Part shown: positions 35,868 through 46,502 of the stretch, piece after piece
How positions within the stretch are numbered: position 1 is the stretch's first letter
Layout of the letters: each line of letters opens with the position of its first letter
NCBI GenBank assembly: GCA_030581615.1
Contig: JAKTTT010000051.1
Span: 81,275-145,274 of the forward strand
Length of the DNA: 64,000 bases
Origin: Alloascoidea africana
Lineage: Eukaryota > Ascomycota > Alloascoideomycetes > Alloascoideales > Alloascoideaceae
Reading direction: 5' to 3'
Notes under the pieces: model-generated
What the model was told of the DNA's origin: nothing
Seen by the model: the letters and a program-made list of their open reading frames with translations, nothing else
Database searches by the model: none
Translations under genes and position numbers: made by a program

Positions 35868-36091
35868 TGTTGTAAGGGTTCAAGAATATGAGAGGCTACA
35901 AACAACACTAGAATTGTTAATTCCACCTCATAAGGGGGAGCAGATTGGCTACTTATATAGACCTATCTAAGCCTCACTACTAGAGAGTGAGGAGATCACC
36001 CATCCGAGGCTAACACTTTTGTGTTCGCGCTCCCGACTTTTTCGGTCCCTCACGTTCTACTTCTTTTCTTCCTCTTTAGATGTTCATCTCA
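35868..36091 (+). mobile_element. Probable solo LTR of a retrotransposon
   Basis: The element begins TGTTGTAAGG and ends TTCATCTCA, so it has TG...CA ends, and it is flanked on both sides by TACT (35864-35867 and 36092-36095), a possible 4-bp target duplication. Inside are TATATA at 35954-35959 and then three short hairpins: CCTCACT/AGTGAGG (35972-35992), AACAC/GTGTT (about 36012-36025) and CCGA/TCGG (about 36034-36046). This layout fits an LTR promoter plus R region. It lies about 0.75 kb upstream of the initiator tRNA, the distance at which Ty1-like elements insert. No internal gag-pol sequence remains. The ends are tentative. Confidence 0.45.
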
Positions 36092-36854
36092 TACTGTCCA
36101 TCCACCACTCTTCTATCCCTTTCTGCTTACAGCATGTGAGATAATAGATTTTCTTTTTTATCCTTATACAAGCCAGCTAGTTTTTGAGTTCTAGAGCGAG
36201 CCATTAACTCCACCTTTAGTCTTCTGGGGTAGTGATCACAAAAATCGAAACTGTACTTGCTTGTTTCTACATAAGAAGTCATCTGTAAGGATCACTACGT
36301 ACAGGGCTGCATCAATGAGGACACAGAAACACAATTTTACTAAGACCCTTGAGAGCAACATTAGAAATAGAAAAACCCATACAAGCATCAGGAATCATGT
36401 CACAGTTTGATCTTGTGGATTTCATAAGCAACATTGAAGATCGCATCTTCAAAGCAGAATTCTCAAACATTTAAAATCCAAAGCTTTTATTAGTTAATTC
36501 AGTATACCAAATGAAAGAGTTTTTGTCACTATTCGTCACTATTTTCATAGTAGCCAAGGTACCGGCTGTTCACGATCGTCGCTGCTGAGAACAGCTGCTT
36601 GACCTCAACATGGCTTAAGATTTAAGATGATCATGACGAACTTCAAAGCCACAATCATTAAGAAAGCTACCCAGATTACTTGATAAACATTTAACATACG
36701 AGAATTGTTAGAGGGATTTTTACAAAAACTTTACCCATTATTGGACATTTTGTGGTACAGTCTTTTGTCTAAAGATAGCAGCACTGGACTTTTAACGCTC
36801 AAACAGTAAGTCTACAATTTCAGATTAATGTGTATCTTTTATCCTTTAGCGCTA

Positions 36855-38494
36855 TTAAAAAAAGTCGTCTAGATCTCCGCCATCCTGGAGTTCACTCATT
36901 AATCTAAAATAAAAGGTTAGCGAGCAAGTAAATCAACGGATGAGGTAAGAATACTTACAGCATTTCTTTCTCCCTAGACTCTTCATCGTTCCCCATGTCC
37001 ACACGGTTGGTGCTCATAGGGTATCTCATAGCTTTCACACTATCATCGTGCAAACCAATACAAAACTGAATACGCTGGTGGAACGTAGATTGTGGTTCAG
37101 TGGTCGAATAAACGTCCAAAATCTCTTTGCTCTGCATATAGCCCTTCTCATGATTCAGCGATGCCTCAATGACACCATCAGCGATCGCCTTTGCTACAAT
37201 ATACTCAGCTGATTCTTCGCTTTCCAGTTGAAGCTTGAGGCAAATATCCTTCAACGAGATTCTGGAATAGGTCAAACTCATAACACGTATGCCTGTCTTT
37301 ATGACGTTTTGTCTAAGACGGAGAACCAAGCTGTACGTGTCGTCTTTCTTGAGAGCACTACTATGCTTTGCAATAGTTTGAGAAAAAAGGTTTAAATCGC
37401 CAACACGGACAGCTCTTGTCACAGCCATATATGGAACAAGGCTCTTCTCCAAAAGTGGCTGCCTGAACACTGACAACACGGGTATATCACCCATTAACAA
37501 TTCAATAACAATGTTTAGCTTATGGGCAGCTTGAAGAAACCCAGCAGTAAGCTTTGTCTGCGGAGCCTTTCGAATTGCCGCTGTGCAACACTCATGAGCT
37601 GTAGAGTAGTCCAACTGGATTGAATGGATCTTTGCAAGGTAGTAAAAATATCGGGCAGCAAGAGCGTTTCCTGCTTCCTCGGGGAAAGAAGCTTTGGATA
37701 CCAAATTTGCAGCCTGGGCATAGTCCGAAGAAGCAATGTAATTTCTCAATAGCAAGGTGATCAACGAAGCCTGTGTTTCTGTATTGTGCTTCAATGTTGC
37801 AGTTCTAAGAGCAATAAGCAAAGGAGGTCTGATTAAGGGCAACTGGTTCGTCAATTCGTAGCTTCGAGCAATGTAAAACCAAAGTTTCGCATTGATGAAA
37901 TCCAATGTGCCTCTGTTATACAGCTTTGTCCTTTCAATGGCCTTGCTCGAAAACTTTACAGCTTGATCCAACTCTTTGGAATCCAGCAAGAAGATCTGGA
38001 TTAAAAGGTGGACATAAATGTCGACTTCGGGAAGCAAATGTTTCGACTCTTCATCATCAATGTCCATTCTCAATTCCTAGATTCATTCAATAGCCAGTCA
38101 GAACGAGTTCTTAGACAAACTAAACACAAAATGGACTTACGGGTACTGCTCCAATGAAAGATATAAGGTACGATTTAGCATCATCATTGTCTTCATAAGT
38201 TGAGTTGATAATACTTGACAGATTGTCCTTATTGAGACGCCTTCGAAGAGAAACAAGCTCTCTAAATATCTTTAATATAAATCGAACATCATAATTCGCG
38301 GCTCCTTTCTCCAAAAGAGAAAAGTGTTGTTGAATGTCTATTCCAAGAGGTTAGCTATCGCTTGTTGTCAATCAGAAGCAATAATAAAGACGCCTATATG
38401 TACCTTCAATTACCAGCAAGTCAGACTCTCTGGCGTTATCTTTATTCACTTCAACACTGTTATCGGATCCGGTCACCGAAGATTCAACCGTCAT
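36855..38494 (-). CDS. RPN3: Rpn3, 26S proteasome lid subunit, four exons
   Basis: The exons on the minus strand are 38494-38404, 38337-38141, 38076-36959 and 36903-36855, in all 1455 nt or 484 residues. The introns are 66, 64 and 55 nt; the first and third have GCTAAC branch sites. The joins give LVIEDIQQHF, AVPELRMDID and KEMLLMSEL in one frame. The body matches Rpn3: HLLIQIFLLDSKEL, INAKLWFYIARS, ARYFYYLAKIHSIQLDYSTA, the PCI domain (LLMGDIP to VIKTGIRVMSLTYSRISLKDICLKL, about 310-420), and the C-terminal acidic end DGGDLDDFF. Rpn3 is a PCI subunit of the 19S lid, needed for lid assembly and Rpn11 deubiquitination. The last exon, only 49 nt, encodes the conserved acidic tail. The identification is firm. 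Confidence 0.96.
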
Positions 38495-38687
38495 AATGTA
38501 TCAATTAGCTGGTGGTGATAGAGGTTGGCCTATTCCTTGGGAGGTTCGCCACCTTTTGAAAATCTACACCCATACACCCGTTTTGGTGTTGGCAAAGAAG
38601 TACTTCCAGATCTGATGAAAAACGGAGAAAGGAAAAAATATAATTTTCTTAGTATTTTCCAAATCAATTCATTCTAATGCTATAAAA

Positions 38688-41145
38688 CTATGCAAGAACC
38701 TCTAACAAAACATTGATAAGCGTTGCTATACCCCAGACTCCAATGATGACCGTCCCAATCCAGGCGGTGATATTCCATTTTGCGAAAGGAACCAGAGCCA
38801 AGAGCAAGAATACCATAATATACAGCGCTATACTCACAACCACGAGAGTCCTGGGGAAGTCCAAAATGTACGCGCCATTTTCGATGAAAAGAGAGTCTTC
38901 TCTTGTTAAGTTGCTGCCGGTCAGATTTAGTAGACCGCTCATACTGATTCCCACCAGAATGTTCAGTATTGGACCTCCGAAACAGGCACTCAATGCCATC
39001 ATTGGGAATCCCATTCTAGATATCGTAATGTTTGAAATTAGATCTCCAACTGAATTTCCAAAGGCAAAGATAGTGACTCCAAGTATAGCATCGCTGATAT
39101 TTAGTATTATACCAAATGCCTTGAGGATTCCCACAACTTCGTTCGCCAGAAATGAGATCCATATTATGCTGGAAACGAATCCGACAAGGCTGATCAAGAA
39201 CATTGGGATGTACTGAGTCAGTTTTGAAAACGTCAGAATGTTCAAGAGCATAAGCAGCGAAATTGAAACCAAAAGTGCGAGAAATAAGGGATACAAAAGT
39301 CCGTCATCTATTTTTTTTTTGGAATTGTTAGTGAGAAACAAACAAGGATTTATCATAGATAAACTTACCAAAGAGCAAAAATGTCAAAATCAATGGAGAA
39401 GCAAAGGCTTGAATTGCATCAAGCTGTCTCGAGGTTCGATTAGGTTCCTCGGACGTTTTTCCTTCATACCCATATTCTCTGACGGGTATTGATATTCGTA
39501 AGAGAAAAACAGTCGGTAATGATATTGCTGCAACAATTTTGTTTACTAGAGTTTTGTTTTCAAAATCGGTAAATGCAGGAAACAGAACAGCTCTCAATTC
39601 TTCAGTCCTTTTGGAACGAGCCTTGAGAGACTGCCAGATGCGATGTAACCTATCCCTTTCATTTCCACTTCCGTCTCCATTTTCAGAAAGTAATTGATTA
39701 CTGCTGGTTTCCGAATCAGGGTCTACATTTGATTCATGTGTCGGAGGCTCTTGATTCCCGCCAACTAGTGGTGATCCTATTCGTAATCTTGATGAATCGT
39801 CTGATTCAATGCTATCTCTGAACCTTGAAGAATCCAGGCTTGTGCTTCTACTATGGATACCAATGTTTTGTAAAGAGATTGGAACATGGGACAAAATAGC
39901 CTCTTGCTTTAAATTTTTCAAAACTGATTGGAATTCAAGAGCTCCAAGAATCGAGGGTCTCACAGCCATTCGTCCTTCCGTCCCCGTTCCAGCTCCCACC
40001 GCTGCTGCTCGCGACCCAGCAGTTGTATTTGATAGTCTCATTATATGTGTGAGACCTCTATAGTACTGTTGCTCATCCAGGCCATTATCCGAACCATCAC
40101 CGCTGTCGTTCTGTTCTAAATCATGCAATCCACTTATATCAATGCCTCTAGCGAGCAGTGGATTATCCTCAATCTCATCATCCTCGCCAATAGTCGCTTC
40201 ATCTCCAGCCTCTGTGTAAAACTCTCTTGCTCGTATGTCTATAAGATACTGCTTTCTTCTCGTCTTTCTAAACCAATGCCAGCAGACGACAAATACCACG
40301 TAGATGGCATACACCACCAATAGCACAATGCACTGCCAAATACGGAGTCTCCCGCTTATGCTGATAGCAAGCAGCAATCCCAGCGAAACGGAGAAAAAAA
40401 CAAGATCCCTGATGAAAGAGTATCTAGCCACTTTGAACGGTCTCGCGATCGCCATGGAGCCAACCACAACGCCCATGATGAAAAGCGCGGCTCCAAAGAG
40501 CTCCCCAATGGCAAGAGACCCACTACCGATCTTCATTGCAGAATATGTGCTGAAAATGTCTGGAGACCCATTGCCAAATGCCAATAACGTCACGCCCGCA
40601 AGACTTTCGGACAATCTGAGAAACTTGGATAGGGTACTGAGATTTGGACATAGAAAGTCGGAAGCGGCCGTGCCAATTGTTACAAATAGAATCACAAGGT
40701 ATAGAGCCATCAGCGTCAGGAGCAAAGGCCGGAATAGGAACCCTGAGGCGTGGCAATAGTAGGCCGAAAGGTAGTTGAATATGCCCATGCTCTCCTCTTT
40801 ACAGTTCTCCTTCACAAAGAGACACTTGTCCTGTGCCCTATTTGTATTCTCGCATTTCGCGTCGATTTCAGGAATAGGAGTTGGCGTTGTTGAAAGATCT
40901 GATCCTTTTATGTTGCTGATTCCATCATTTGTTCCAGGCAAAGCCAGCGAGAGTGAATAACCATGCTCACTTCTTTTTGTGTAAACTGACTGAACATGAC
41001 CTCCTTGGGAAAAGCCATGGGCAATGCCGTAAAGGGCCAGAGGCAGGATTAGTACCAGTGCGATGGCAGCTGCTGTTGCCATTACCGGCCGGTGGAAAAA
41101 AGCAGTCCTCTGTCTCTTAAGACCCCACCATCGAGTGCAGTTCAT
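38688..41145 (-). CDS. CaCA-family cation/calcium exchanger (NCLX/Ecm27-like), two exons
   Basis: The exons are 41145-39369 and 39307-38688 (798 residues). The 61-nt intron has GTAAGT, CACTAAC and TAG, and the splice gives LTFLLFDDGLLYPLF. An N-terminal hydrophobic segment (about 22-45) precedes a lumenal loop with several Cys, then the first exchanger repeat with LAGVTLLAFGNGSPDIFS (about 185-210). A long cytosolic loop with acidic, Ser-rich stretches (about 310-540) separates it from the second repeat with LGVTIFAFGNSVGDLISN (about 690). The paired alpha repeats GNGSPD/GNSVGD are the ion-binding signature of Na+/Ca2+ or cation/Ca2+ exchangers. Yeast relatives YDL206W and ECM27 sit in endomembranes. 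The transported ions are not certain from sequence. Confidence 0.9.
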
Positions 41146-41537
41146 TACTAAAACAGCACAAAGAAAAAATAAACAAATAAAAAGTGGATAATGTTACAAA
41201 TATCAAGACACTAGGTTGCAGGTGAATCAGTGTTGAACCGTTGTTGTTATTAAGGTAAACTCTATAGTGTGTGCTATGAACTGTTTTTTGTTAAAATGAT
41301 ATCTCCCTGTCTTCCCACCACCAGAAATCCACAATCGCCTTCACCATCTCCAACTACCACCACCACCACCACCAATGCCAATCCCGCAGTCTCACTACCC
41401 AATGCTCTCCAACCCCGGACGCTGCGGCCAACTAAACTAAAACCTCCGTATAGGTTTCGGATTCAGATTCGGATTTGTTGAAAGTCCTACTACGCAGTCC
41501 CAAACGGTTTCTCACACAATCATGATGGAAAAGAGAC
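41146..41537. other. Intergenic, exchanger 5' end to ADO1 3' end, with a CAC repeat
   Basis: This 392 bp spacer lies between two minus-strand genes. It holds a perfect CAC trinucleotide microsatellite at about 41356-41373 within a CA-rich stretch. No gene was seen. Confidence 0.5.
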
Positions 41538-42729
41538 TTAGGCCTCTTCCCCGTAGACCTTTTTGGGATAAGGGTAAGCGGGTCCACTCAGCTTGATGGA
41601 CTCGGCTGCTAGCCATTGGCCTCGCTTGACACACTCAGCAATGGGCTCCTCTAGGACAAGTCCGGATAAGAATCCACCGGCAAAGGCGTCACCTGCTCCA
41701 TTTGTGTCCACAAGAGCGCTCTTAGGCAGCTCAACAACTGGGAATTGCTCCACAGTAAGCTCATCTGTCTCATGCTTGTAAGTAACAATGATCGTCTCGT
41801 GGATTCCCTGGGTGAAAACGACGATTCTTGGTCGCTTTGTGTTTGCCTTGGGCAACTTGGCGATCGCCTTTGCAGTCTCAAGAACAGAAGCACCTTCCAG
41901 TCCATGGGACTTTGCGTAGGCCTCAGCCTCGGCTTCGTTGCCGATCAAGTAATCCCAGTAAGGAGCAGAGGCGTCCATTGGCTCTTTGAAAAACTCTGAC
42001 AAAAAAGGAGCAGACAAATTCATTGAAAAGATCTTGTTTGTCTCAGCAGCATGTTCAGCCAAAGCCTGAATAGCAGGAGGGCAAACGGTCAAGTGGAAGC
42101 CACCAACATAAAAGACCTTGGCATTCTCAACAAACTTCCAGTTCTCGGGTTGTTTAAGATGGTCTACTTTGTAGTGATTTGCCGCAGCAAGATCTGTGAC
42201 CAGGGATCGGTGAATGTCATAGATCAAAGCAGCACATTTACCAGTTGGAATGTCATCATGGACCATATACTGGGATCTGACTCCTTCAAATTCATTGGCC
42301 TTGAGCAACTGCTCCGAGTACTGGTCCTTGCCGACAGAACCAAAGTAGATTACAGAGTCAGCAGGGAGGAGGTATTGAGCGCCTCTTGCGGAGTTCTGAG
42401 CAGCTCCTCCAGCAAGTAGTTTGACACCGTCGATTTTGACGACCTCTTCAAAGATTGGAAGATGCTTTTCCTCGGCAAGAATGGCATCGTTCTCCTTGAG
42501 ATCGTATTTAGCCAAATACTCTTGATCTCTACATATACGTTAGTACCCTATTAGATAGTAGAAAGATTGAAGTACTTACACGTCGGCCTGTAGGTCTATT
42601 ACAGATCATCCAATTTGCGGAAGTTAGCATTTCATGTTGTCAAGATCAGCATTGCGTGGGAAGCAAGAACAAGAGAATGCAGGGCATACCAAGTAGAGGG
42701 TTTCCAAGACACACTAAAGGGTAAGACAT
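41538..42729 (-). CDS. ADO1: Adenosine kinase, three exons including a 16-nt micro-exon
   Basis: The exons on the minus strand are 42729-42690 (40 nt), 42595-42580 (16 nt) and 42528-41538 (991 nt), giving 348 residues. Intron 1 (94 nt) has GTATGC, GCTAAC and TAG; intron 2 (51 nt) has GTAAGT, TACTAAC and TAG. The joins rebuild LVCLGNPLLDLQADVDQEYLAKY, the conserved Ado1 N-terminus with the GN and D of the adenosine site, which the long exon alone lacks. PfkB-family motifs follow: LLAGGAAQNSARGAQ, GSVGKDQYS, the catalytic DTNGAGDAFAGGF near 295, and GGFHLTV. The enzyme phosphorylates adenosine to AMP with ATP and keeps the methyl cycle moving by removing adenosine formed from S-adenosylhomocysteine. 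The identification is firm. Confidence 0.95.
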
Positions 42730-43257
42730 TGTTCGGAGCTAAAACTGAAACTGAAATTGAAGCTGGGAGAAACGGGATCGACGAGAGCGTGGAGTCAAGT
42801 TGAGTAGGAAAGAAGTTTTGTAAGCTTTTGCGAATTTGGCACCGTTTTTTTGCACCTGCTTTTTGTTTTTGTCCCGGCACTTTTTCTGAGGACTGGGAGC
42901 ACAAATAGTTACCCTGCCACAACTCTGCAGTTTTGGGTCTGCTGGATGAAACCCAAAAAAAGATAGTGGGTGCGAGTCCCGGGAAATTGCTTCGGACCTT
43001 TGAGAAATTAGCTTGGACAGACCAGGAGAGTAAAGAGTAGACGTTTATGTGAAATCGGCGATATGGCTAAACTGGAATATGCCATTCTCTTCTATTTAGA
43101 TCGGGGGCAGTACTAAATTGTAGTGCCAGGGGACCAGGAGAAGGATCACTCTATCATCTCATCATAATACTTCTCAACATTGGTGAATTATTATGTTTGC
43201 ACAAGGGTATCCTTTCCCATTCCTTTTCTCTCTCATTATTCCCACTTGTTCCTCATC
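42730..43257. other. Divergent promoter region, ADO1 and TLC-domain gene
   Basis: This 528 bp stretch lies between two divergent starts. A purine-rich stretch leads into GTACTTACA-like and T-rich DNA. I saw no RNA gene or repeat. The frame of the downstream gene is open back to 43180 but without a family-like N-terminus. Confidence 0.45.
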
Positions 43258-44217
43258 ATGCCCTTTGAAGACCCATTACTGTCACTGAGGCCCTTTCCTG
43301 AGACCCCCAAGTCTGCATTCGAGGCCCATTGGCACGAGGTTCTCCTCAGTTTCATCTTCTACGAGTTCATCTATCGTATTTCAAAGTTTTTCTCTCCACG
43401 CCTTGTGAAAAGTTACAATGGGCTCTCAGCAAGGACAAAGATAAACTTTGATATTCACTCTGTTTCCAGTGTCCAATGCTTGCTGATTCTTATCGGTGTG
43501 ATACCTCTGTTTTGGGATAGAGATCTGGCGATGGATCATCTCTATGGATATACGCCGTACGCAGGCTTCATCACCTCTTGCGCCTGTGGTTATTTCCTCT
43601 GGGACTCTTATATCTGTGTCCGTTACTATAACATGTTTGGTCCCGGATTTCTGATGCACGGTCTTGTCTCGCTCTTTGTCTTTGGTCAGAGCTTTAGGCC
43701 CTATTTGCTCCACTATCTACCTACTTTTCTGCTATTTGAGGCCTCTACTCCGTTTGTGAATGTGAATTGGCTCGCCTCTCACCTGCCTTCCGGAACAATC
43801 CCAACAAAAATCGTTATTATTAATGGCATATTTCTGTTGGTGACTTTTTTCTCCGTACGTATCGTATGGGGGTTTTACTCAATGGGCTGCGTTCTCTACG
43901 ATGTTTACCTCGGATATCTCTCGAATCCAGAAAGGTTGCCCGTGATGGTAACGACAATAGTGGTCGCAGCAAACGTTTCTCTCAACTGTCTCAATCTGTT
44001 TTGGTTTAAGAAGATGCTGCATATAGCGAAAAAACAGATTTCGGGGTTAAACCCTCCTCCTGTCCCCGTGGATGCAAATGCAAAGCCAAAGGAAGACGTT
44101 ATCGAGCAAGTCGTTCAGGAAACGGAACATTATGATGTCATGAGTGAGAAGGCTAAAGAGTTGTTACAGGAGACTGTGGGAAATAATATCAGACAGAGGA
44201 TCTACACCGAGGAATAG
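43258..44217 (+). CDS. TLC-domain membrane protein, YPR114W-like
   Basis: The frame encodes 319 residues from the ATG at 43258; an upstream in-frame ATG at 43180 would add 26 residues of no family character. Several hydrophobic helices span about 25-270: LLSFIFYEFIYRISKF, CLLILIGVIPLFW, YAGFITSCACGYFLWDSYICV, a helix with HGLVSLFVFG, then FINVNW-like and VTFFSVRIVWGFYS segments. The order, with WDSYICVRYY followed by MHGLVSL, fits the TLC (TRAM-LAG1-CLN8) domain of TMEM56/YPR114W proteins. The tail is acidic and hydrophilic. The S. cerevisiae protein is an uncharacterised ER-type membrane protein. The TLC domain is likely; a ceramide synthase role is not implied because the Lag1 catalytic His pair is not evident. 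Confidence 0.8.
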   Translation: MPFEDPLLSLRPFPETPKSAFEAHWHEVLLSFIFYEFIYRISKFFSPRLVKSYNGLSARTKINFDIHSVSSVQCLLILIGVIPLFWDRDLAMDHLYGYTPYAGFITSCACGYFLWDSYICVRYYNMFGPGFLMHGLVSLFVFGQSFRPYLLHYLPTFLLFEASTPFVNVNWLASHLPSGTIPTKIVIINGIFLLVTFFSVRIVWGFYSMGCVLYDVYLGYLSNPERLPVMVTTIVVAANVSLNCLNLFWFKKMLHIAKKQISGLNPPPVPVDANAKPKEDVIEQVVQETEHYDVMSEKAKELLQETVGNNIRQRIYTEE

Positions 44218-44493
44218 AGACCAGGAAATTTTCCTTTTTTTTTTATAACGAGATAAATAAACATTCACTCACCATAAAGAGTAGAGCATATACCAAAGAA
44301 ACATAAAAAAAAAAAGAAGAAAAAAGAGAGAATATAAATTAACGTTCGTCATCATTTGCTTTATTTGTGTATTTGCTTTTGTTTTTTTTGATTCTTTCCT
44401 GTTGTTACACTTAAATACCATCTTCAAAGGCAAAAAAAAAAGAAGGGAGCCTACATAACAAAAGTCGACAAGTTGACCTGTTGCAACTAAAAA

Positions 44494-46242
44494 TTAACCG
44501 ATTTTCGCCAAGAGCATTGCCAGGTTCAAACTTTCACGGTCGTACCGTGGCATCATTCCCAAGCATACAGCTTTTTCCAGTAGTATCGGGAACAGAATGC
44601 TCTCATCAAACGCCTCAAGCCCCCCGTTCTGTTCCAAAATTCGCTGGACATTGACTGCATTTATAAAGCCTGGGAACTTGTCATCGTCATCGACTTTGCC
44701 CTGCCATTTGGAAGAGCTCACGGAGACAGAGTACTTGATTGCAAAGTGCAGTTTGGGCACCATAGACTGCTCGTCAAAGCCCTCGGGGAACTTGTGTGCT
44801 ATTATGAGATAATCGTAGGTTTGGTATCGCTCCAGAACGTAGAGCATGGATTGTCGGAAAAGCCTGTCGGAGAAGGAATTTGCAGTGTAGAACTCTGGCG
44901 GCGGGGGGTTTGCGAGCAGCTCTGCAGTTCGTTTATGCAATTCTTCAGAAGAGCGACCTCGCCTTTTCGTCTGCTGTTGCTGCTGCTGCTGCTGCTGTTG
45001 CTGTTGCTGTGGCTGTTGTTGATGTTGTTGATGATGTTCTGGGGGCTGTGATTCTTGGGGCTCTGCAGGGTCCTCGCGCTGCTGCCTATTCTGGTCGCTG
45101 AAGATATTAGAAATGAATGAAGAGGACGTTTGATAAGCATTGACGAGAGCCTGGTTTGGCAGAGTAGAAAGATCAGCTAGTCTCGATAAATTGTTTAAAA
45201 TATCGAACGATGCTGAATTACAGTTCCCTGCGGGTTCAGCTGGTGTTTCTGTGCGGTAAAAGTCTTGGAAAGTGGTTGCTGAAGTATTGGGGAACGGTCC
45301 AGTTGGCCCATCCCCTGGCCCATCCCCTGGTCGAGGGCCTGAACCTGAACCTGAGCTGGAAGTGGGATCTCCATTAGAGGACGTGCTCGTGTTTGAGCGA
45401 GACTGTTGGTCTGATCTGGATCCAGGCTCCCTGGCTGATATCGACAGCCGTGGAAACGTTCGGTTCAGATCGTTGTGTAGTAAGTTTGCAGCCGGCGAGT
45501 CTGTATCCATGTCTATTGGGAAAGAAGGATCGCTCTGGCGTGGAGCCCCCGCCCGGCCAGCATCCAGTCCGATTCCTGCTCCTGCTGGTGCTGCTGGTGC
45601 TGCTCCTTCTGCTGGGTGAGAATTCCCGGCAAGTGAGCCGATGGAATTGAGAGGCTGGAGAAAGTCAAACGTCACGCCCTTGTTTATGCTGTGGTTCAGA
45701 TTTCTGTCGTCGCCCCTGCTGCCAGCCGAAGGCAGTGACGACGGCACAAATCCTGGCTCTGTGCCCGGCGGCGGTGGTGGTGGTGGTGGTGATCTGTCTC
45801 GGCGGTTGACCTGGGCCATCTTTATGAGATTCCCAATCTTCATTCCAGCAAACGTGAACAATTGCATCAGCTCGTTGTTCTCCAGCTTCATCCCCAACTG
45901 TATGCCGTCTTCGTAGAACCGGTAGAAATCTGCCTCGATGCTCTCGATCGTCGATTCCAGAAATGCGACCCGTTTCTTGTTGTACTCTGCTGTGGACTCT
46001 TTCTTGAGCCTGTAGGCCCTCTGCGCCCTGCGAACCTGGTCCCGTCGTTTCTAAAACAAAACAGCACGGCTGGTTAGTGACATGCCGCCCCATGTATTCT
46101 CGCCCTGAGCCTGGATCCCTCTTGGCGGAGGACAGAACAGAGGCAAGAAATCAAGAGCAAAAATGGAGGCCAAACTTACGTCTGTGGGCGTGTGGTTGCT
46201 CTTCACGAGACGGGGCCTGCCTCTTTTCCTCGGCAGTTGCAG

Positions 46243-46273
<31 letters not shown>

Positions 46274-46368
46274 TGTTGTAGCGGCTGCTTCCGGGGCAGG
46301 TCTCCGTCCTCCTGGAGAGGCTCGGGATCGATCATCGTGCTGGCATCTGAGGGCTGCCGCAGAGACAT
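44494..46368 (-). CDS. Glutamine-rich bZIP-like transcription factor with AT-hook motif, two exons
   Basis: The exons are 46368-46180 (63 codons) and 46050-44494, giving 581 residues. The 129-nt intron has GTAAGT, CACTAAC and TAG. Exon 1 encodes an acidic start, a Gln tract, and RKRGRPRLVK, an AT-hook-like motif. Exon 2 begins directly with a basic region, KRRDQVRRAQRAYRLKKE, then a short heptad region to about 120. This RRAQRAYR form is found in a fungal bZIP group in which the usual invariant Asn is replaced. The middle is rich in Pro, Ser, Gly and Gln (Gln tract near 44982-45030). The last 150 residues form a conserved-looking domain (FYTANSFSDRLFRQSMLYVLERYQ to LNLAMLLAKIG). It is probably a nuclear regulator; I do not recognise its targets. 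Confidence 0.82.
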
Positions 46369-46502
46369 GTTTGGGTGTTGAAGAGCAGACCAGGCAGACT
46401 GGAGGATATTTTGCTTAGACACTCACACTAACTACTATACAGATCACCTACTCTTCCTCTCCAGCTCTCATTCATTCCCATTCCCATTCCAATTCCCATT
46501 TT

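Larger units (their letters stand above)
30687..36854. other. 6.2 kb AT-rich gene desert with tRNA, tRNA relic, LTR and a broken frame
   Basis: Between the starts of MCM1 and the end of RPN3 I find no intact convincing protein gene. The stretch is visibly richer in A and T than the flanks. It contains an initiator tRNA-Met (35053-35124), a tRNA-like relic (34651-34711), a probable solo LTR (35868-36091) and a coiled-coil-like frame broken by TAG (32628-32990). A direct repeat of AAGAGTATCGATG lies near 35200. By eye I found no kilobase-sized inverted repeat, but I cannot exclude one. Confidence 0.6.

Noticed and set aside
30687-36854. Komagataella-type centromere with kilobase inverted repeats
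   Set aside because: By eye no long inverted repeat flanks a core here. A dot-plot would settle it; only the weaker gene-desert argument is kept.
44880-45101. Ala/Val-rich plus-strand frames opposite the bZIP-like gene
   Set aside because: They are mirror images of the Gln/Pro repeat codons of the real minus-strand gene.
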